Assembly (NCBI GenBank): GCA_030691585.1
Contig: JAUYEC010000108.1
Coordinates: forward strand, 1 to 11,965
Direction: 5' to 3'
Length of the DNA stretch: 11,965 nt
Origin: Candidatus Omnitrophota bacterium
GTDB lineage: Bacteria > Omnitrophota > Gorgyraeia > Gygaellales > Profunditerraquicolaceae
A program made the position numbers and the translations under genes. The notes beneath the pieces are model-generated. The model saw only the letters and a program-made list of their open reading frames with translations, was not told the origin of the DNA and ran no database searches. Shown here piece by piece: positions 1 to 9,800 of the stretch (positions are counted from its first letter, which is position 1; the number at the start of each line of letters is the position of its first letter).

Positions 1-840
1 ACCGCCGGATTTGCCGCAATGGCTAATTTCTGGTTCCCTGCTATTCTGCAAATTCTTTCTCCCGCCGGGAATATGATGCTTTATTTTGGATTAGCCGAAT
101 TTATATCGCAGTGTTTCAGCCGGATTAAAGGCCGGCAGGACAGATTTGATTTCATAAAATTGGGCGTGGTCATTCTCGCTTATGGTTGGTTTTTCAGCAT
201 AGTCTGGGGCTGGTTTTACGCGTCTTACCCGGCGCTTATTCCCAATGAGGCGTTATCCGGAAAGATTTGCAGGGTAGCCGTAGACCAGACAGCGGGTGCT
301 GTTTCCAGCACGCTTTGGACCATGCTTATTTCTGGGTTATACGATAAGTGGAAAAAAGGCCAAATGGCCGGTAAGAACATAAGAATCTTGCTAAAAGAGA
401 GAAGAACCTTGTTAAGTGAGATTTGGCAGGAAGGGATGTACGGCCTGCTTATTTTGGTCGTATTCGGACGGCCGATCTGGTGCATCGTGCATTATTTTAA
501 CTTAAACCGCGTTGCCACCGCCGGAGATATGGTTTCTGCGGTAGCCGTAGTAGAGCTATGCTGGACCATTATCTGGATATATGTTATCAATCGGGCAAAC
601 CCCGTGAAAATTTCCTCCTTTGTGCCAAAAATGGTCGCCGATTCCGGAATGGCGATATTTTTCGGCTATTTTATTTTGGACGGGATCATCCTTTATCTTC
701 TCTGTGGCTTTAAATTACCGTTGGTTTTAATGTCGGTTGAACTATTTGTTTTTGGCGTTTTAGGCATAGCCCTGGCTGGTCTGATTCACGGCAATCATGG
801 CCGTGCAGTTGGCGCCATGGAACCTGAGGTTTTACCAGGG
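1..840 (+). other. Mpv17/PMP22-like membrane module, copy A (5' truncated by window)
   Basis: Residues 1-280 of the frame. Several hydrophobic helices carry a motif order like that of Mpv17/PMP22 proteins: GLAEFISQ at 30-37 (family: G..D..SQ), GWFYASYPALIP at 70-81 (family: GWY....P), VAVDQTAG at 92-99 (family: the LxDQ signature), FGRPIW at 155-160 and ELCWTIIW at 185-192 (family: C-terminal W motif). Two further hydrophobic stretches (about 216-236 and 239-262) follow, beyond the classic four helices. Mpv17/PMP22 proteins are small membrane proteins, best known from mitochondria and peroxisomes, where members act as channels or stress factors. What the module does here is unknown. It is nearly identical to copy B, 2,847 bp downstream. 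The resemblance was recognised by eye and no profile search was run. Confidence 0.6.
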
Positions 841-3800
841 CCGAGGAAGCAGCCCGCCGCGCCGCTGGGGGGCGTGAATGGCGACGGAAAAGATTGCGTA
901 TCTGATCCTAAGCCGAATATTAATAGAGCTAATTTAAGGGTGATCCAGAGCCATTTGGCGAATAACGCAAAATTAGCGGATTTGGATGAAGGAACAATAA
1001 CTCATCTGGCGCAGTGGATTTATGGGCATAGGCCATATGATAATCGTAGTGCATTCCAGAAAAAATTACAAGAGATCGGAATAGCTGGAGTAAAAAGACA
1101 TCATCAAGAGGCAATTGCGGATTCATTTAAGATTGGGATTAGCCGAAGAAAATTTTTTACGGTTTTAGGATTAGGGGCTGCCGCGGCCGTATATTCCGCC
1201 TCAAAGGTGCTGGATAAAGTTGTAAGTCCGGCGCGCCAGAGAGATTGGACGGAAACCCTAAATAAAATAATAACCGAAAGAGGCGCCCTGAACCAAAAAA
1301 TTACCGGACAATTTCTAGACGCCTATCCGGATGAAAGAAAATTCATAGAACAGATAAACAACAACCCTGATATTGTGTTTGCAAATTATGTGGCTGAAGT
1401 CTATGGATACATGATGAATTCCCCGGCAAAGAATTGGAAAGGCGGGTTGATTGTAGATGAACTCAGGAGAGATCCGTTCCTTATCACGGGCCTGCGTTTA
1501 ACTCCGGAAGCGCTTCACCAGGTAGAACGGGTTATGACTGACAACCGGATATCCGGCTTGGTCGAGAAGATCGTGCAATGTTCTAATATTAAGCAGCCGG
1601 ACAAAGGGTTAAGCGTATTTGACGAAATGGCGGTAGACTGTACGGCTTTTAGGTCAGCAATCCAGGCTCTCGATATTATTCATCTGGGAAGAAAGCATAG
1701 AAGGCTGGTGAATAGATTGATTTATTACTGGAAGCCCGCGTCTGCGGTCAATACTTCTGATTACGTCTATCTTGATCTTGCTACTGGTACCAATTTTGAA
1801 GATTATCTGCCTGAGATATTAGAGCATTCACCCAAGCGACCCGTTCTGCTTACCGATATTTCTCCGTTTATTCTGCATTTTTGGCATACGCTTAACCGGA
1901 TATTGAATTTAGGTAATATTCAAGTGCTTGATGTGGATATCAGAACGGCGTCTAAAAAGACGGTTCCCGTAAAGGTTGGAACGATCAGACTGCAAAATGT
2001 GGCTCATTGGGTTAAGGATTTATCACAAGAATGGGTTGAGCAGATTTTTGACCTTGTTGAGCCCGGAGGACAATTAATTTTGGTCCAACCGGTGGAATGC
2101 TTAGTCCAGGAAGGACGGAGCTCTCCTCAACAGATGGAATTTACCGACTTGATAAAGGCTGTGATGTTGAAAGATGTAGATAACGCAAAGTTAATAGTCA
2201 ATCTACTTCAAGTTGTTAAAAAGCAAGAAGGCAAATGGAATGTTTTTGCCGGTCACGTGGGTAAAGATGGGCGGTTTAATAGAAATCAAAGCGGGTATTA
2301 TAAAACTTACCCAGGCTCAACTCCAGAAATTTACAATACCGTTATTGTTTTTCAAAAACTTTCCGATCAGGGAGAATTCAGGGGCGCAGTCAAAGATGCC
2401 GGCCAAGGCGGACACCGCCACAGTGAATCGGAAAGGCCAATAATAGGCGTTCATGCCGCCGCCGCGCAGGCGGGTACGGACAATGGAGGAAATGATATTT
2501 TTAATCCTCCGTCGCACAATGAGTTAGGAGGAGGAAGGGTGGCACCTGGGGGAACGTCCCGCATAGTTCGCATAGTTTCGGGTATCTGTATGGCCGCCGT
2601 TGGAATATGCATCTATTTGGCCAGGACAGGCAAAAGCGGCGTTGCCCCGCCGTTAGTAGCGGGGAAAATAATGCAAGCCGGGATTTTTTCATCTTTTCCG
2701 CCGGCACTAGCCGTGTTACTGGTTTTAGGGATAATCATCGGATTACTTTATTGGTATTGGTGGAAGCCGAATCCACAATTAAGAATACAGGCAGTATCTT
2801 TCCTAAGGGCGCATTACAATTCAGTTTTTATTCTGGTCATCCTGCTCACCGGCGGATTTGCCATGGCGGCAAATCTTTGGTTCCCGTCTATTTTGCGTGT
2901 ACTCCCGCCCGCGGTAAATATGATGCTATATTTTGGCTTAGCCGAATTTTTGTCACAATGTTTCAGCCGGCTTAAAGAACAACAGCAGAAGTTTGATTTC
3001 ATAAAAATTACCTTGGTTGTTGTTGCCTACGGCTTGTTTTTTAGCATAGTTTGGGGCTGGTTTTATGCATCCTACCCGGCGCTTATTCCCAATCAGGCGT
3101 TATCTGGAAAGATTTGCAGAGTAGCTGTGGATCAGACAGCCGGTGCTGTTTCCAGTACGCTTTGGACCATGTTTATTTCAGGGTTATACGATAAGTGGAA
3201 AAAAGGCCGGATGGCCGGTAAGAACATAAGAACCCTATTAAAAGAGAGAAGAACCTTATTAAGCGAGATTTGGCAGGAAGGGATGTACGGCCAGCTTCTT
3301 TTGGTCATATTCGGCCGGCCGATCTGGTGTGCCGTTCATTTTCGTAACTTAAACCGCGTTGCCGCCGCCGGAGATATGGTTTCTGCGATAGCCCCGGTAG
3401 AACTATGCTGGACCATTATCTGGATATATATTATCAACCTTTATACTATCAACCGGGCGAAGCCTGCGAAAATTTCTTCTTTTGTGCCGAAAGTGGTCGC
3501 TTGGTCGGGAATGGCGATATTTTTCGGCTATTTTATTTTTGACGGGATTATTCTTTATCTTCTCTGCGGCATTAAATTACCGTTGGTTTTAATGTCGGTT
3601 GAACTATTTGTTTTTGGCGTTTTAGGCATAGTCCTGGCCGGCCTGATCCATGGCAATCGTGGCTGTGCAGTTGGCGCCATAGGACCCGAGGTCTCACCAG
3701 GGCCGAAGAAGCAGTCCGTCGCGCCGGCGGGGGAGGAAAATTCAGTTGGACCGCCTAAGATAAGCTCACCGGCCCCAGAGTATCGTAGCACCCTGATATC

Positions 3801-6800
3801 ACCGTATATGCTTGGGGGACCACAAAAGTATCGAAGCTCCGTGATATTAGGACATAATTCTTGGTTCGGGTTTTCGTCGTTAGATTATCTTCAGGGTGCG
3901 CCGTCCTGGGCAGGGGAGATAGATCGAGTATCCGAATATCCGGGCTCCGAAGCAACAAGTATCCCTGCGTCTTCGCATCTTCTAATTTCCAGTCCGCCTG
4001 CCGTCGCCTCGCAAACACCCGAGGATTCCATTATAGTCTTTGTGCGGGATTTTCTCGCAGGGGAGAATTTCAAGCTACAGCAGTCTTTGCAGCAGTTAAG
4101 GCGCCACGACACTTCCTATCCACAGGTTTGTGCTGCGGCGTCTTTGGTCGTTCAAAAGCTTATGGAAACAAAATTTCCGGCAGATATTATTGAATGCCGT
4201 GTAGCTGTCGCGGGGCCACGGTCTTATAGGGCTTTTCCGACTTCATATCATGCCTGGATAGAATTTAGGACCAGGACCGGCCGGCGGGGTTACGCAAGTC
4301 TCATGGATGGACAGTTTGATCTCGGGTTTCCTGAGCCGGCCTACAAACTAGATGCGTTTACCGTTGTGCCTACGGCCGAATACTTATCCTGGTATATGAG
4401 CGACCCTCGACACATGAGGGCCATTGTTTTGGATATTACAGACGATGAAGCGTACGAAAGATATGTCAGCGGATTAGGTCTCGATCTCTCAGGACTTATA
4501 TATAGAGACACGCTTCATATGAGCTTCAGAGAGGATGCAGAGCGGATCCTCGAGTTTTATCGGAATTCCGGGAATTCCGGGAATTCCGGGGACACAATAC
4601 GTAATTTAGGCGGCGCGGGAAGAGGCGGGCGACAAGATACGACAAGCGATGAAGACGGGTCCGTTTTTGGTTCGCCTATGCCGAATATCCCTTATATTGT
4701 AGGAGAAATTTGCGCAGAAAAACCAGATATAACATATGAGGGTTTGCTTGCGGCGATAGGCGAGCGGATAGGCAGCGCTTTAGCGATGCAGCCGCAGATC
4801 GAAGAAGAAATAAAGACATGCTGGTTAAACCACGCCGCGCCGGAGGGGCCCGGGAAAAACCCGAATTCTAATATAACAAATGATTCTCATGCGGGAAAAA
4901 CAGCGTGGTGGAAGAGGATAATTGTATTTATCATCTCAGTCTGCATTATAATCGGTCTCATAGATTGCTTCACCACCAGTAAATTAAAAAAGCATTTCAT
5001 AGAACAAAAAGAAAATCCCAGAGCGCTGGGATCCGACGGATCGGATTCGAGTAATCCGGGTAAAAATGATAGAGATATGGAAGAAAAAGCCCCTGATCTG
5101 GCTAGCCGGTTAATTAAAGAAGAGTATGGAGTAGAAATACCAGCATGGTGGATTTCCGCGCAGGGATTTCCAGGGACGGCTGATGAAGATACCATTTTGG
5201 CTACAACACCGGATGGCAGTCAGATTAGATTAAAATTTGATAAAGCAGGCAGTCTAATATCAACAGCAGTGAAATGGGCTGATCGAGAAGAAGCTCAACC
5301 GGCGGATATACAACAAGGGCAAGAGGACCAGGGCCGGGCCAATGGAAATGAGAAATTGGGGGATTTTTTTGAATGGGGTAATTACAGAGAAGATAGCGTT
5401 CGCCAAGAGGATAACGGCGGATGGGAAGAAGTCCCTGTTGAGCCGGGAGATCCTGCCCGTCAAAATTTTATCGATGAGCTTCTTGAAAGGATAAAAAGCG
5501 GCAGCAATCGCAACCCTGACGTTCCTGTACAGAGAAAACCTGTTCCTGACAGACGACCAGGCAATTTCTTTTACCGGGATAAGAATCCTGGGGATAAGAA
5601 TTCTGGCGGCACAATGCCCAATTCAGGAATTCCGCCTGAAATGCGGCGATATAAAGGAATGGTGCTGCTGCCCTTTAACATGGGCAGGGCCAGGAATACA
5701 AAACGCGGCCCCGCCGCGCCGGTGGGGCAGGCGTTACCGGCAGCAGGTGTAGCAAGTTTGAATTATTTAAGCCGTCTCAGGAATTCTCTGGGTGGGAGGA
5801 TATCAAACTTATCAGCCAAAATCAGCAAGTCCTTATCCAGGGTAACTAAAGGGCTTTTTGATTGTGTAAGTAATGCAAGAAGGAAATTATCGTCGGCATC
5901 CCTGCACGCGTTGATTTTTAGCGTAGTTTTTAGCTTTTGGCTCTTTTCGCTGATCAGGGCGATCAGTTCTTTGGTCTCGTCAGGCCGGATGAGCTTGGCT
6001 ACTTCAGGTTCGTTTAATGTGTCGTTGAGTTCTTTGAGCAGTTCTTCGGATATGACAGGCGTGAATCTGCCCTTGACGAACGCTTCAAGTATGGGCCTGG
6101 TAAGCGTGCTCCTCATCAGCGCGCTGATCCAGATATTGGTATCAATGACGGCCCGGAGCATAATTACGCCTGCGTACTCGTTTTACAATGCTCACAATTT
6201 TAGAGTTAGAGATGGCCCTGCGATTCTTCAGGCGCCGGTCTATGCCGGAGATAAGGCTTTTGAAACGGGCCTGCCAGGTCTCCAGGGTGAGCTTCCGCGC
6301 CAGGATGATCTTCTCCTCCAGCGGCAATCTTTCCACCAATTCCTCTATTTGATTTGGGCTGAGTTCCAGCGCGATATTGTTCCGCATATTAAATCCCTCC
6401 TTATTGAAACCAAGTATATCCTTAATCGCTATATTCGTCAAGCTAAAACTGCTCGGGGTGTAATTACGATATTAGGGATTTTGACGCTAATTTTACTCTG
6501 GCCGCAGATTGCCGGATTATTCCACCCCCCCGCCGCCGCGGCTGCGCAAGGATTGGCGCAATACGCTGACTCAGGATGGTTGTTGGGGTTAGTTTGTATG
6601 GCGGGTGGGATGAGAGTATCTGGAGATAGCCGCCGCGCCGCGCCGGAGAGGCAGAAAGAAAAACTGTCAAGATCGAGAGCAATGATTGATAGGATTCTTG
6701 ACGCGCAAGATTTGCGGGCAGCCAGAAAATTTGGGCTTGATACCCGCCCCGTAGAGAATAAGCTGATTGATTTCGCTCCTGTAGGCCTTTTCATGAGTAT

Positions 6801-9800
6801 AAGGGGAATGGTAAATCCTGATAATAAAAATAGAATCGGATTCTATGAAGGAATCCATTTTTACTATCAGAAAGCAGCAGGAAATATGCCTCAGCGCTAC
6901 GCAGATTATTTGCCTACAATTGCACGAGCAATAAAAGAAGAAGGTTTCTTGATTACTGATGATGTAGCTGACGATGCAGGTCAGTATTGTAATCCGGATG
7001 AGCTTCTTGAAAAATATAGATTTACCAAGGATGATGAAATTTTTTCTAAGCAGCTGTGGCTATGGCGGGGGCAGATCCTTAAGAGGATGGAATGGTATGA
7101 GTCGAGCGGTTATGGATGGCGTCTTAATGTGCGAAAGAGATTAGCAAACGGGGTAAATGGGGACGTTCCCCCAGGTGCCATCCCTGATAGCTCTAAGCCT
7201 AATAAAAACAACGGTTTGCCAAATACACCTAAAAACTGCCGCGCCATTGATCCTTTATGGATATTTGGAGTGTATTTTACGGTATGGTTGTTATTTGGAG
7301 CCCTTTTTGGCTGGAACTGGGCGGTGCCGTTTAAGATCCTTTTTGTCTGGAACCTCTTAAAGGTAGCGCTGATCATAGGAGCATACGGTATTTATATAAT
7401 ATTTGGCCACGGCCCGCCAATGACACTGCATCAAATGCTTTATAAACCAATCGCTAATCCAAACGGTTATACCCATCCTGCCTCAAAATATCTTCTTCCT
7501 ATATATAATGTTTTTTTCCATGAAACCTGCCACTTGTTTATAAATCCCGATTGCCATCCTCTCATGCAGGAATTCACTGCGCACACCTTGGATATATTTG
7601 GTTGTTTCTTTCCTAGAGCTATGCCTGCAGCTGTTAGCGTAAGAGCCTGCAGCTGCAGGCAAACCGCACCGTCTGAAACAAATATCCAACCGATGCAGCA
7701 TTCAATGGATGAGTTGAATGTACCAAGCAGTACCGCGCCGGCGGGGCGGACGCCTGCGGAAGAAGGTTATTCACAGTGTAGGGCATGTTTGAGCGGTGGC
7801 TCCGTTACCGGCCACGTAGTCAATTTGGCTGCGCGGCTCATTAAACATATCAAAACAGAATCAGTCAGAGTAGGATTGACCGAATTATTTGATGCTAAAA
7901 AAGACAGTATTTCTCATGCCGTGGATATATTAGCCGCCGCGATAAATTCAGGGATCGAGACCGAAGATCGGGCTATGTTTGGTTTGACAAGAGAGATCGA
8001 GATCCTTGCGCGTGCTTGGCCGAACAGGGCCACTGAAATAACCGAAAGCCAAAGACAAGCCGTATCGGAAGCAGATATGGTTTTAGGGTTGTTTTATTCA
8101 AAACATAACATTCCTTACCATAGTATATTAGCCGATGTTTATTTTATCCGCGATTTAAAAAGAGTTGTAGGGCATGCTTGTGACGGAAAGATGATAAGCG
8201 GCTATGGTATAATCTTGATGGATTTCGATCTCTACAGCGGTTCACGCGGTAATTTTAAGTTGGCTCGAGATATAGGTCATGAAGGGATCCACGCGAATTC
8301 TATTGGTTATGCGCAGGATGGCCTGAATGAAGGATTCACGGAGTATTTTACTCGCTTGGCCTTTGGATCATGCTCGAGTGATTGGTATCCTTGCGAAGAA
8401 AGGGATGTGAGCAAAATTATAAACAGAATTGGTTTTGAGGCAGCATTTAGGATATTTTTCTTTGGAGACTTTACGACTATTATAATTGCGCATAATACAG
8501 GCAGGACGTTTCAAGGCAAGAATTCCGGGAAGAATTCCGGGGACACAATACCTGATTTAGGAAAGAGCACAGATGTCCTTTCAGCCTGCCGCGCCATTGA
8601 CGCTTTGTGGGCAGCAGGAGCGCATGTTGGGTTTGGGTATATCTTCGGCGCGCTTTTTGGCTGGGGCTGGGCAGTACCGTTTATACTGATATCTTCCTGG
8701 AACCTCTTAAAGGTAATTCTAATTATCAGGGCGTTTATATTGTATACAGGTTATGCCCGCGCGCCACCCATGACACTGGCTCAATTGTTCTATACTCCCA
8801 TTGCCCAGCCAAACAAATCCTATCATCCTGCAGCAAGATTCCTTTCCATATATAACGTCAATTTCCACGAAGCAGGGCATTTCTATGTAGATAGCCAGAA
8901 CCGTTTCCTCCAGGAATTCATCCTGCATACAATAGATTTCTTAGGCTGTATCTTTAAAGCCGCTATGCCTGTATTTATTGCCGCAGATCCCTTTTATAGC
9001 AGGCCGGCGCATGCTGCGCCTTTTAATATAGGGGCCCATTTTATGGATACACAGGATGATGCAGGCGAAGGCGGCAGCGCCGCGATGGAGGGGCGGGATA
9101 AAAAAGATAACTCGCAGATAGTTAAAAGAGGCGCTTCGAGTATCGGCAGAGGTAAAAAAGGGCCTTCGCGTATATCCGGCATCTCTATTTGTATAGCAAC
9201 GGATCAGCCGGCGATAGTCGGGCCTGGCCCCGAAAGCGGGGTACCGCATTTACTATCAATAGGCCGATCGCCTTCTTTAGACGAAGCGGAATTTTTAAGG
9301 CCTATTTTGGAAGCATTAGGCCCGTTTAATGAGGAGACAGGATGGTATATCCATGTATTAAGGCTGCCTACTGCAACCAGGGAGTTACGTTGGGATATCG
9401 GCTTCTCTATTTTAGGCGATAACCATTGTCGCGAAGATATTTTTATTACAGGGACAAATCTTCAAGGCCCTTTTGCAGTAGCAGGCCGCTACAGAACAGG
9501 ATGGGATAGTTGTGAATTTGAGGTGGCAAAGGGAATTTCACGTGAAGTATTGCCTAGAATGTGCCTGGGGGCTCTTTTTAGGATAATTGATGGCTGTAAA
9601 CAGCAAGGCCTGATGGTCACAAAAAGGGAAAACGGCACTCCCAGCCAATTGGAAAATCTGATTTCTTCCGGCGGGCAGAGGTTATCCCCGTTTTCTTTTG
9701 AAGGAACCAAAAAACAAGACGCAATAATTCTCGTCCCGCGCGAGATTAAGCCTAATGAAGGGAGGGTGGGGCTGTTACCATGGAGAATGAAAAAACTTTT

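Larger units (their letters stand above)
3661..4020 (+). other. Pro/Ser/Gly-rich linker
   Basis: Residues 1221-1340 hold AAPxG copy 2, a pair of similar peptides (EYRSTLIS, KYRSSVIL) encoded by a 19-bp imperfect repeat, and a Ser/Pro-rich tail with no recognisable fold. It joins membrane copy B to the transglutaminase-like domain. Several short frames on both strands overlap it, but none has a convincing start or product. Confidence 0.6.

Noticed and set aside
2527..2541. GGAGGAGGAAGG before an in-frame GTG as an internal translation start
   Set aside because: The purine run encodes a Gly/Arg linker and the reading frame is open on both sides. Suggestive but not enough to call a separate gene.
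2607..2975. 122-codon plus-strand frame
   Set aside because: It is out of frame over the helices of Mpv17-like copy B, whose frame-1 product is clearly conserved with copy A.
3861..4193. 110-codon plus-strand frame with Cys/Arg/Ser-rich product
   Set aside because: It overlaps the linker and the transglutaminase-like domain in another frame, has no ribosome binding site I can see and resembles no protein family.
5763..6387. Genuine membrane helices in the giant frame opposite the TA genes (about 5908-5980 and 6093-6150)
   Set aside because: The hydrophobic, Ser-rich composition is what the antisense of a Leu/Glu/Lys-rich gene gives. These need not be evolved protein segments.
6142..6441. 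Longer antitoxin starting with TTG at 6441
   Set aside because: That TTG is the first three bases of the -35 box, and a strong Shine-Dalgarno points to ATG at 6387.
6438..6794. 118-codon minus-strand frame directly upstream of the antitoxin
   Set aside because: It covers the operon's promoter antisense to the giant frame and shows no recognisable motif, so a third TA gene is not supported.
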